A stretch of DNA of 64,000 nucleotides from Clostridiales bacterium. GTDB taxonomy: Bacteria > Bacillota > Clostridia > Lachnospirales > Anaerotignaceae. Both the position numbers and the translations under genes were made by a program. Of this stretch, positions 8,807-15,843 are shown piece after piece. Location of the stretch: positions 4,107 to 68,106 of the forward strand of contig JAGZLR010000007.1 of assembly GCA_018364635.1 (NCBI GenBank), read 5' to 3'. Within the stretch, counting starts at the first letter, position 1. Each line of letters starts with the position of its first letter. The notes under the pieces are model-generated. The model had not been told where the DNA came from. It saw only the letters and a list, made by a program, of their open reading frames with translations, and ran no database searches.

Positions 8807-8850
8807 GCAAAAAAATCCTTATTACGGCCTGAACCGCAATAAGGATTTCA
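8807..8850 (-). terminator. Riboswitch-controlled intrinsic terminator
   Basis: A 15-base stem (8813-8827 with 8834-8848, one mismatch, loop CCTGAA) is followed on the reverse strand by seven U residues. It lies between the M-box aptamer and the leader ORF, as expected of the expression platform. Confidence 0.85.
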
Positions 8851-8879
8851 CTTTTGCCTTCTTGTCGTTCAAGCTTTAG

Positions 8880-9020
8880 CTTCATGGGGCGATGAAAATT
8901 ACATTATTTTACGCCTTATTTTTTCCGACGTAAACTGTTGACCAATTTGGGAGTGTCTCCACTCACAAACGGCAGCAATCCGTATCCCCATGGTAGCCTC
9001 ACCTACCGAATCATTTTGTA
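8880..9020 (-). ncRNA. M-box (ykoK-type) magnesium riboswitch
   Basis: The reverse strand reads GGTAGGTGAGGCTACC, then GGGGATACGGATTGCTGCC (9006 down to 8971), then GGTCAACAG near 8943-8935. These are the conserved blocks of the M-box aptamer. It is followed by a terminator and the mgtE gene, the classic target. Outer boundaries are approximate. Confidence 0.88.
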
Positions 9021-9023
9021 CAT

Positions 9024-9052
9024 AATCTAACACCATGCTTCAAAAAAGTCAA
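9024..9052 (-). promoter_or_regulatory. Promoter of the M-box/mgtE transcript
   Basis: On the reverse strand TTGACT (9052-9047), a 17-base spacer and TAGATT (9029-9024), just upstream of the aptamer. Confidence 0.6.
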
Positions 9053-9185
9053 CTATATACAAAAAAATCAACCTTAAATTTTTCTTACGTCTTCGATTAA
9101 AGATTCCCTTAAATTTCAAAAAAATTTTATATGCTTCTTCATACCCTCTCAGCAATCCCTCAAAAAATAGTGATTTGCATTATAA

Positions 9186-9211
9186 AAGTCCAGCTAATTT
9201 AGCCGGACTCT
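9186..9211 (-). terminator. Terminator of spoIIID
   Basis: AGTCCAGCT / AGCCGGACT stem (one G-U pair), followed on the reverse strand by TTTTATAA, immediately after the spoIIID stop. Confidence 0.75.
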
Positions 9212-9216
9212 TATTT

Positions 9217-9468
9217 TTAATTTTGATTCTGGTACTTTTTCTTTGTTGCCATGCCGCCTCTAATATGACGTTCAGCCTTATTTACCTCCAAAATTCGTCG
9301 TACATCAGATGCCAACGCAGGATTAATATGAGCTAGACGATCTGTAATATCCTTATGGACTGTACTTTTACTGATCCCAAATTTTTTTGCTGTTTCTCTT
9401 ACAGTTGCTTTTGAATCCACAATAAAATTAGCTACTTCCACAGCTCTTTCTTCTATATAATTTTTCAT
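9217..9468 (-). CDS. spoIIID: Stage III sporulation transcriptional regulator SpoIIID
   Basis: SpoIIID is a small mother-cell DNA-binding protein that adjusts sigma-E and sigma-K gene expression. The 83-residue length is typical. The helix-turn-helix reads VRETAKKFGISKSTVHKDIT (residues about 23-42), followed by LAHINPAL and RHIRGGMATKKKY, both strongly conserved in the family. The ribosome-binding site is weak (GTGGTTGT). A sigma-E-like promoter lies upstream and a terminator downstream, so the gene is monocistronic. It indicates that the organism can, or recently could, sporulate. Confidence 0.95.
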   Translation of the reverse strand: MKNYIEERAVEVANFIVDSKATVRETAKKFGISKSTVHKDITDRLAHINPALASDVRRILEVNKAERHIRGGMATKKKYQNQN

Positions 9469-9499
9469 ACAACCACATCAGAACAATTTGTTTAGAAAA

Positions 9500-9529
9500 T
9501 ATATATGTTGTTTGGTTGATGAAAATTAC
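9500..9529 (-). promoter_or_regulatory. Candidate sigma-E promoter of spoIIID
   Basis: On the reverse strand GTAATTTT, a 14-base spacer, then CATATATA (9507-9500). This resembles the sigma-E pattern of an ATATT-type -35 and CATACANT -10, and spoIIID is a sigma-E gene in Bacillus subtilis. Confidence 0.45.
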
Positions 9530-9546
9530 TCTTCTATGACTAATCG

Positions 9547-10383
9547 CTATAGATAAAAATGCTCATCCCGTTTCATAGTTTCAATCACATCATTTTTTTG
9601 CAAATACAAAATATATTCCCGCGGAGATTTTCCGCACACTTTTTTAAATACTTTAGAAAAATAATTTCCACAGGAAAATCCCACAGCAAGTGCAGTCATT
9701 TCAATATCCGTCTCTCCTCCAGCGAATAACCCCTTAGCTGCCTCAATACGCTGTGCCATCAAAAACTTCCATGGTGAAACGCCTAAAGCGGCAGTAAACT
9801 CTCTGATTAAATAATTTTTTGATACACCTACTAGTTCTGCTAGTTCGTCCATACTGACAATGTAAGGGTAACGTTCTTCCATAAGTTCTAACGTCCTTTT
9901 GACCAACTTCGTGTACTGTTTCGGCTTTTTCATACGAATTCCCTGAATAAAGCGCATCAATATCTGATAGCCTTTTGCTGAATTCTCTGTCATGTCTTGT
10001 GGCGCATAGTCTGGAATTATTTCTAAAAATTCCGATATAGAAGGCGGTGAAAACACAAAAAAACCATCCTCACATAATCCTTCCAGCACTTTCTCAGCAA
10101 CATAACCGCTTAACGCAATTTGACAACAATCAAAATTCCCAACAGCATGGAATACTGGCAATTGATCCCCTCTACAGACAAGAACCTGACCATTGAGAAG
10201 AAATGTTTCATATAGATTGTGTTTCACTTTCCACTGTCCAGCTTTTAAAAAAAGTAAAATAAAACCTCCTTGGCTCTCCATTTTGACTTTCGAAATCTCG
10301 TCAGTGCGAATCACATATTTCAACCAAAGTATTTGCCGGACAGTATCCTCCATAAAATTTTCTTTTTTATTTAATTCCATCAA
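9547..10383 (-). CDS. AraC-family transcriptional regulator
   Basis: The 278-residue protein has an N-terminal sensing domain (about 1-160, cupin-like strands with QWKVKHNLYETFLLNGQVLV) and a C-terminal AraC DNA-binding domain (about 178-275: MDELAELVGVSKNYLIREF, IEMTALAVGFSCGNYFSKVF and the conserved KSPREY). The start is one of two consecutive ATGs (10383 or 10380) with AAAGGG upstream. It is divergent from the sugar-type ABC ATPase gene, and the operon of sugar genes follows that, so it is the likely activator of this locus. Repeated ATATCAATAT sites flank it and the operon promoter. Confidence 0.85.
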   Translation of the reverse strand: MMELNKKENFMEDTVRQILWLKYVIRTDEISKVKMESQGGFILLFLKAGQWKVKHNLYETFLLNGQVLVCRGDQLPVFHAVGNFDCCQIALSGYVAEKVLEGLCEDGFFVFSPPSISEFLEIIPDYAPQDMTENSAKGYQILMRFIQGIRMKKPKQYTKLVKRTLELMEERYPYIVSMDELAELVGVSKNYLIREFTAALGVSPWKFLMAQRIEAAKGLFAGGETDIEMTALAVGFSCGNYFSKVFKKVCGKSPREYILYLQKNDVIETMKRDEHFYL

Positions 10384-10397
10384 TATATTACCCTTTC

Positions 10398-10409
10398 ATA
10401 TCAATATTT
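10398..10409 (+). repeat. ATATCAATATTT motif, copy 1
   Basis: A 12-base motif in the intergenic region between the AraC gene and the ABC ATPase gene. An identical copy in the same orientation starts at 10475, and a 10-base version lies at 11782-11791 before the kinase operon. It is a candidate regulator site. Confidence 0.4.
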
Positions 10410-10414
10410 CAACG

Positions 10415-10443
10415 TTGTAGTCTTACATTACTGATGATATATT
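10415..10443 (+). promoter_or_regulatory. Candidate promoter of the ABC ATPase gene
   Basis: TTGTAG (10415-10420), a 17-base spacer and TATATT (10438-10443), between the two ATATCAATATTT motifs. Confidence 0.4.
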
Positions 10444-10474
10444 TATATTATAAAGAAAAAATTGATAAGAATCT

Positions 10475-10486
10475 ATATCAATATTT
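10475..10486 (+). repeat. ATATCAATATTT motif, copy 2
   Basis: Exact copy of the 12-mer at 10398, placed 77 bases downstream and about 30 bases before the ATPase start. Confidence 0.4.
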
Positions 10487-10518
10487 TACTCATCATTCTA
10501 GAAAGGATCGTGATTGAT

Positions 10519-11616
10519 TTGGCGAGTATTACATTAAAAAACATTGTAAAAGAATATGATGGAGGCGTAAAGGCCGTCAGCGACTTTAATCTTGAAATCC
10601 AAGATAAAGAGTTTATTATTTTAGTCGGTCCATCTGGATGTGGAAAATCTACCACACTGCGCATGATTGCCGGTCTTGAGGAAATCTCCTCAGGCGAACT
10701 GTATATCGGCGATAAGTTAGTAAACGATGTAGCCCCAAAAGATAGAGATATTGCTATGGTATTTCAAAATTATGCTTTATATCCTCACATGAGTGTGTAT
10801 AAAAATATGGCGTTCGGACTCACATTGCGGAAAGTTCCAAAAGATGTCATTGATGCCAAAGTGAAAGAAGCAGCAAAAATACTTGATATTGAGCACCTAC
10901 TGGACAGAAAACCAAAACAACTGTCAGGCGGACAGCGTCAGCGTGTCGCTTTGGGAAGAGCAATGGTTCGGGACCCTGCTGTTTTCCTCCTTGACGAACC
11001 TCTTAGCAATCTGGATGCAAAACTTCGTACACAGATGAGAACTGAGATTACAAAACTTCATAAGAAATTAGGAACTACCTTTGTCTATGTTACACATGAC
11101 CAAGTTGAAGCTATGACCATGGGCGACCGGATTGTAGTTATGAAAGACGGAATCATACAGCAGGTTGACACACCACAAAACCTTTATTCCAGTCCAGCGA
11201 ATCTATTTGTTGCCGGTTTTATTGGCTCTCCTCAGATGAATTTTATCGATGGAACTCTGAAAGAAGAAAATGGAACTTACTACGTTCTATTTGGTGAATA
11301 CAAAATACCAGTAGAAATTACAGACGAATGTAAAAATAATGTTTCAAGCTATTTAAATCAAACAGTGATATTAGGCGTTCGTGCAGAAAATATTAATATA
11401 AATAATGATCCTGATGGCAATCAAGCTACGGTTGAATTAGCCGAACTTATGGGCTCTGAAACATTAGTATATTTAGACTTTGGAGGATCAAAAGTAGTTG
11501 CAAGACAAAACGGCGAATGTGGTATCAGGGATGGACAACATGTTTCTATCTGTCCACAAAAAAATAGAGTTCACCTTTTTGACAAAGAATCCAAAGTTGC
11601 TATAAAAATTAGATAA
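10519..11616 (+). CDS. Sugar-type ABC transporter ATP-binding protein (MsmX/UgpC family)
   Basis: The preferred start is TTG 10519 (AAAGGA about 11 bases upstream), giving 365 residues, the normal size. GTG 10510 is an alternative. Walker A GPSGCGKST (about 37-45), the Q-loop in VFQNYALYPHMSV, signature LSGGQRQR, Walker B VFLLDEPLSNLD and the switch histidine in YVTHDQVEAMT are all present. A TOBE-type C-terminal domain follows. These ATPases energise CUT1-type carbohydrate importers and can serve several of them. The two permeases and the binding protein encoded at 14985-18097 lack their own ATPase, so this gene probably supplies it, from a separate transcription unit. Confidence 0.9.
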   Translation: MASITLKNIVKEYDGGVKAVSDFNLEIQDKEFIILVGPSGCGKSTTLRMIAGLEEISSGELYIGDKLVNDVAPKDRDIAMVFQNYALYPHMSVYKNMAFGLTLRKVPKDVIDAKVKEAAKILDIEHLLDRKPKQLSGGQRQRVALGRAMVRDPAVFLLDEPLSNLDAKLRTQMRTEITKLHKKLGTTFVYVTHDQVEAMTMGDRIVVMKDGIIQQVDTPQNLYSSPANLFVAGFIGSPQMNFIDGTLKEENGTYYVLFGEYKIPVEITDECKNNVSSYLNQTVILGVRAENININNDPDGNQATVELAELMGSETLVYLDFGGSKVVARQNGECGIRDGQHVSICPQKNRVHLFDKESKVAIKIR

Positions 11617-11670
11617 TCGATATATAACCCTTAATTATGATTTAATTTGATTAGAATTGATAAAAATTTC

Positions 11671-11699
11671 TTGACTTTTTTCCATTTTTATACTATCTT
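11671..11699 (+). promoter_or_regulatory. Candidate promoter in the ATPase-kinase intergenic region
   Basis: TTGACT (11671-11676), a 17-base spacer and TATCTT (11694-11699). It is followed after only about 15 bases by a strong hairpin, so it would give a very short or attenuated transcript. Confidence 0.35.
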
Positions 11700-11712
11700 A
11701 TTAATAGACAAG

Positions 11713-11750
11713 CGAAGGTGCTGCACAATTTAGTTTGCGGCACCTTTTCG
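11713..11750 (+). terminator. Hairpin, probable terminator of the ATPase gene
   Basis: AAGGTGC / GCACCTT stem (11715-11721 and 11740-11746), with further pairs inside and outside, followed by TTCGTTTAA. The U-tract is modest. It could instead act as an attenuator for the kinase operon. Confidence 0.6.
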
Positions 11751-11765
11751 TTTAATCGTTGATTT

Positions 11766-11791
11766 ATATTGATTTTTTGATATATCAATAT
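11766..11791. repeat. Inverted repeat ATATTGAT-N10-ATCAATAT
   Basis: ATATTGAT (11766-11773) and ATCAATAT (11784-11791) form an operator-like palindrome. It contains the ATATCAATAT motif also found twice upstream of the ATPase gene. Confidence 0.45.
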
Positions 11792-11825
11792 GAGTAAATT
11801 TTCATTTTATCCGTATGTAATGCTT

Positions 11826-11867
11826 GAATCATTTTGAATCATTTTGTCTCATATAATTTCTTATATG
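11826..11867 (+). promoter_or_regulatory. Regulated promoter of the kinase operon
   Basis: GAATCATTTT occurs twice in tandem (11826-11835 and 11836-11845). Just downstream a perfect palindrome CATATAA-TTTC-TTATATG (11850-11867) contains the TATAAT -10 element (11852-11857). No good -35 is present, which fits an activated promoter. The direct repeat and the palindrome are likely protein-binding sites. Confidence 0.5.
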
Positions 11868-11902
11868 AAGCATTATCTCGGACATTAAGGAGGTATCTCT
11901 AT

Positions 11903-13408
11903 ATGAGTAAATACGTTCTTGGAATAGATGTAGGAACAACATCTGTCAAAGTCGTACTTGTTTCTTCTGAAGGATTTATTGTAGACGAAGCTAGCGAAAA
12001 CCACGACCTACTGAGTCCTCACCCAAACTGGGCAGAAGAAAATGCAACTATTTGGTGGAGCAATATTGTAAAAGCTGTCAGCACAATCGCCAAAAAAAAT
12101 CCTGATAAAATGAAGGATATCCAATGTATTGGCTGTAGCGGCATGGTTCCTGCCATTGTACTGCTGGATCAGGAAGGAAACCCTCTTCGCAATACGATAC
12201 AGCAAAACGATTCCAGAGCCATTAACCAAATTGAACGCATCACTAAAACATTAGATCAAAAAGTTTTGTTCGAAAAAACAGGTGGCACAACAAATCAACA
12301 GCATATCCTTCCACGTTTATTGTGGGTAAAGGAAAATGAACCTGATGTTTGGGAAAAAGTTGTCACTGTTATGGGTTCTTATGATTATGTTGTTTATAAG
12401 TTGACCGGTGTAAAAAGTTTGGAAATGAACTGGGCTGTAGAAAGCGGGTCCTTTGATATTCATACACAAAAATGGATTACTGAAGATCTAGAAAAATTCG
12501 ACATTGATCCTTCTATTCTTCCTTCTGTTAATCCTTCTATAGATATTGTCGGTTCCACACTTGCCTTTACAGAAGAACTTATGGGACTTCCAGCTGGTAT
12601 ACCAGTCATTGCCGGAAGCGCCGACCATGTGGCCAGTACATTAGCTGCGGGAATCGTTGAAAAAGGTGATTTGCTTATTAAGTTTGGTGGTGCCGGAGAT
12701 ATTCTCTACTGTGTAGATGAAATTGTGACAAGTCCGAAACTTTTCTTTGATTACCACATCGTCCCTGGAAACTATTTATTAAATGGTTGCATGGCTGCTA
12801 GTGGATCATTAGTTAAGTGGTTTGTCAAAGATATCATCCACTCAGAATCTCCAACCGTATTTAAGGAACTGGATTTGGAAGCGGCAAAAGTGCCTCCAGC
12901 GAGTGACGGACTTGTCATTCTTCCTTATTTTCTTGGTGAAAAGACACCTATCTTTGATCCAACAGCCCGAGGAGTACTTTTTGGCTTGACACTTTCTCAT
13001 ACAAAAGCACATATCTTCCGCGCTATTTTAGAGGCAGTCATCTATGGATTCCGTCATCATATTGAAGTCATTAAAGAGATGGGCTATCAGCCAAAGAGAA
13101 TTATGGCAACAAATGGCGGAGCAAAAAGTAAATTCTGGTGTCAAATTGCTGCTGATGTCTTAGGTGAAACGATCTGCTCCTTCCCATCACATCCTGGTTC
13201 TGCTCTAGGTGTCGCTTTCCTTGCAGGAAAAAAAGTAGGCGTATTCCAGCAGTGGGATGAGATCCATAAATTCTTGACAGATTACCGGATCTATGAGCCT
13301 AATCCTGAGGCTGTATCTATCTATAATAAATCTTATAAAATATACCGTGATCTATATCAAGAGTTACGCACCTCCTTCGATGATGTGCAGAAACTCTATA
13401 CTACATAA
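11903..13408 (+). CDS. FGGY-family carbohydrate kinase (xylulokinase-like)
   Basis: The start is ATG 11903, with AAGGAGGT 8 bases upstream, giving 501 residues. The ASKHA ATPase fold shows phosphate-1 IDVGTTSVKVV at the N-terminus, the FGGY substrate region HPNWAEENATIWW, the catalytic aspartate D241 in GSADHV, KFGGAGDILY, and the adenosine motif NGGAKSKFWCQ. The family phosphorylates ketoses or polyols. The overall arrangement is closest to xylulokinase, but specificity cannot be read from the sequence. It is the first gene of an operon with a dehydrogenase, a phosphatase and a sugar ABC importer. A simple reading is import and oxidation of a polyol, then phosphorylation of the ketose. Confidence 0.85.
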   Translation: MSKYVLGIDVGTTSVKVVLVSSEGFIVDEASENHDLLSPHPNWAEENATIWWSNIVKAVSTIAKKNPDKMKDIQCIGCSGMVPAIVLLDQEGNPLRNTIQQNDSRAINQIERITKTLDQKVLFEKTGGTTNQQHILPRLLWVKENEPDVWEKVVTVMGSYDYVVYKLTGVKSLEMNWAVESGSFDIHTQKWITEDLEKFDIDPSILPSVNPSIDIVGSTLAFTEELMGLPAGIPVIAGSADHVASTLAAGIVEKGDLLIKFGGAGDILYCVDEIVTSPKLFFDYHIVPGNYLLNGCMAASGSLVKWFVKDIIHSESPTVFKELDLEAAKVPPASDGLVILPYFLGEKTPIFDPTARGVLFGLTLSHTKAHIFRAILEAVIYGFRHHIEVIKEMGYQPKRIMATNGGAKSKFWCQIAADVLGETICSFPSHPGSALGVAFLAGKKVGVFQQWDEIHKFLTDYRIYEPNPEAVSIYNKSYKIYRDLYQELRTSFDDVQKLYTT

Positions 13409-13423
13409 AGGGAGAGGATATCA

Positions 13424-14209
13424 ATGTATACACCAAACGCTGGAGAAATTGCATTTATTACCGGAGCCGGCACAGGCATCGGCAGAGCTATTGCACAGAA
13501 ATTTGCAGATCTTGGTGCTTCTGTCATTGTCACAGACATGAATTTAAAGACAGCAGAAGAAACTGTCGCTCTGTTGTCAAACCCTACAGGCAACCAAGTA
13601 CACGAAGCGCTTTCATTGGATGTCACAAAAATTTCCGATGTACAAAGAGTCATGGATTATGTGAAGGAAAAGTACAAAACAATTGATATTTTAATGAATA
13701 ACGCAGGTGTTTCTTCCATGAACACAATTGAAAATTTAACGGAAGAAGAATGGGACCTGAACTTTAACGTAAATATCAAAGGAATGTTCCTTGTCACTAA
13801 ATTTGCTGCACCTTTAATGAAAGAAAAGGGCGGAAAAATTGTAAACACCGCTTCCATGGCAGCAGTAAAAGCAGATCCAATGCTTCCTCACTACACAGCT
13901 AGTAAATTTGCCGTTGTAGGCTTTACAAAAGCAGCTGCCATCGAATTTGCTCCTTATCAGATTACTGTCAATTGTGTATGTCCTGGTTTTGTTAAAACTA
14001 GTATGCAGGACAGAGAAGTCATTTGGGAAGGAAAACTGCGTGGTATGGACCCAGAAGCCGTACGTCAAGGCTATATTGATAAAACACCGCTAGGAAGAAT
14101 GTGTTACCCTACAGATGTTGCTGATGTTGTTGGATATTTAGTTTCTCCACAAGCTCGTTTTGTAACAGGAGAGGCCATGAATATTGCAGGCGGTGCAAAT
14201 ATTGTATGA
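13424..14209 (+). CDS. Short-chain dehydrogenase/reductase (polyol dehydrogenase candidate)
   Basis: The classical SDR of 261 residues has the NAD(P)-binding T13-G-A-G-T-G-I-G20, NNAG at 92-95, and a catalytic S144, Y157 and K161. The end of strand beta-2 holds D38 (VTDMN), which favours NAD over NADP. The C-terminus GRMCYPTDVADVVGYLVS and TGEAMNIAGG is typical of sorbitol or xylitol dehydrogenase-like enzymes. It starts 15 bases after the kinase with GGGAGAGG upstream, and its last codons overlap the HAD gene by 4 bases (ATGA), so the two are translationally coupled. It probably oxidises the imported polyol to the ketose used by the kinase. Confidence 0.85.
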   Translation: MYTPNAGEIAFITGAGTGIGRAIAQKFADLGASVIVTDMNLKTAEETVALLSNPTGNQVHEALSLDVTKISDVQRVMDYVKEKYKTIDILMNNAGVSSMNTIENLTEEEWDLNFNVNIKGMFLVTKFAAPLMKEKGGKIVNTASMAAVKADPMLPHYTASKFAVVGFTKAAAIEFAPYQITVNCVCPGFVKTSMQDREVIWEGKLRGMDPEAVRQGYIDKTPLGRMCYPTDVADVVGYLVSPQARFVTGEAMNIAGGANIV

Positions 14210-14970
14210 AAAAAATAACAGCCGGAGGAAAACAATTTGAAGCAGAATTATTCGTCTTTGATAAAGATGGTCTGCTGTTTGAAAGTCGACAGTTTTGGAT
14301 TGGGTTATCCTACGCAAGAATCCGAGCTTTCCAAAAATTTGCCGAACCTCAGCTTATTTTAGACTGGCTTTACTTTATGGGTATAGATGCATATTTGGAG
14401 CATGAATCCATCGTCGTAAGAAATGTGGATCCTTCTGGTATTTTAGCTGTTGCTTCACCCACAGAAGAAATTTCTGTAACAGCAGGCTTTATATCGGAGC
14501 ATCTCCATCAAAAATGGACTTCCGCCCGAGAAATGGCTAGAGAAATATTTGCAGTCTCTGATGACGAATTTTCTCTACAAGAATCCATTCGTCCACGAAA
14601 GGGATTTCCAGAAATATTTAAGCGCCTGCGCAGTGCCGGTATTCCTTATGGTATCGCAACAAGTGACACACTACGCCGTGCAAAGGAATCGATTGATATG
14701 TATGATGACTTCCATCAAGTTTCCTTTGTCATTACACCTCAAGATGTCCAAAAAGGTAAACCTGATCCGGAAATGTTGCAGCATATCTCTAAGCTTACAG
14801 GAATAGATGTGAAACATATTGTTATGATTGGTGATTCCTATGTGGATGTGCAAATGGCAGATGCAGCTGGAGCAATCGGTATTGGTATCCCTGAAAATGC
14901 TGAAATGGCCAAAAAAATGCAGCCTTTTGCCACAGTAATTATTGACAGTCTAGATCATATTATTTTTTAA
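14206..14970 (+). CDS. HAD-superfamily sugar-phosphatase-like hydrolase
   Basis: The 254-residue protein has HAD motif I FDKDGLL (nucleophile D19, acid/base D21), motif II in YGIATSDT, the motif III lysine in KGKPDPEM and motif IV GDSYVDVQMA. The helical cap between motifs I and II is of beta-phosphoglucomutase/phosphatase size. It overlaps the SDR by 4 bases. A phosphatase in the same operon as a kinase is odd: it may remove a dead-end phosphorylated product, act as a mutase, or take a different substrate. Confidence 0.82.
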   Translation: MKKITAGGKQFEAELFVFDKDGLLFESRQFWIGLSYARIRAFQKFAEPQLILDWLYFMGIDAYLEHESIVVRNVDPSGILAVASPTEEISVTAGFISEHLHQKWTSAREMAREIFAVSDDEFSLQESIRPRKGFPEIFKRLRSAGIPYGIATSDTLRRAKESIDMYDDFHQVSFVITPQDVQKGKPDPEMLQHISKLTGIDVKHIVMIGDSYVDVQMADAAGAIGIGIPENAEMAKKMQPFATVIIDSLDHIIF

Positions 14971-14984
14971 AAGGAGGGAAAAAA

Positions 14985-15809
14985 GTGCATAAGAAAAAAA
15001 GTAAGGCAGAAATTATTTTTCTATATGTCGCACTTACTGCGACAACCTTATTTTTCCTGTTGCCGTTATTATGGATTTTCAGAACTTCCCTAATTACTAA
15101 GGTCGAAGCTTATAAAATTCCTCCAAACTGGACAGCGGCACTTACCTTGGACAATTATATCAATATTTTCCGCGACAATCCTTTCGCCAAGTACTTTTTT
15201 AACAGCTTTGGCATCGCCTTAATTTCTACGATTATCTCTGTATTATTTGGAGCTATGGCGGCTTATTGGATTGCACGATGTGCTAAGGGAACAAACAAAA
15301 TCAAAATTTCTATTCTAGCGACACAAATGATACCACCAGTTGTTATGGTCATTCCACTTTCTTTGATTATCAAAAAACTGGGGCTGGATGATACATGGTT
15401 TGCGCTGATTATGTCCTATCTAACCTTTAACCTTCCATATGTTATCTGGATGTTAATTAGCTTTTTTGAATCTGTTCCAAGTGAATTGGATGAAGCTTGT
15501 GAAATAGACGGTTGTACCCGTGTACAGGCATATTTTAAGGTTATTCTTCCTTTAGCCGCTCCTGGTATTATGGCAACTTCTGTTTATAGTTTCATTGTTT
15601 CATGGAATGAATTTATGTTTGCATTAAACTTGACAGGACTCAAGACAAGAACACTCCCTGTAGCTATGGCTAATCTTCAGACACAACAGGGTGTTATGAT
15701 TGCAGAGCTATGCGCCTCCACAATTGTAGCAATTTTACCTGTCATTTTCCTTTCTATTTTCATTAAAAAGTATCTTGTTAACGGACTTACATTTGGCTCT
15801 ATTAAATAG
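14985..15809 (+). CDS. Carbohydrate ABC transporter permease (MalG type)
   Basis: The 274-residue polytopic membrane protein of the CUT1 importer family has six predicted membrane spans. The EAA loop that contacts the ATPase reads DEACEIDGCTRVQAYFKVI. The start is GTG 14985, with AAGGAGGG 7 bases upstream and 14 bases after the HAD gene. Its partner permease is encoded at 17228, and the binding protein lies between them. Confidence 0.9.
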   Translation: MHKKKSKAEIIFLYVALTATTLFFLLPLLWIFRTSLITKVEAYKIPPNWTAALTLDNYINIFRDNPFAKYFFNSFGIALISTIISVLFGAMAAYWIARCAKGTNKIKISILATQMIPPVVMVIPLSLIIKKLGLDDTWFALIMSYLTFNLPYVIWMLISFFESVPSELDEACEIDGCTRVQAYFKVILPLAAPGIMATSVYSFIVSWNEFMFALNLTGLKTRTLPVAMANLQTQQGVMIAELCASTIVAILPVIFLSIFIKKYLVNGLTFGSIK

Positions 15810-15843
15810 TCGAATTATTTTAAAGAAAGAAGGGATTAGTACT

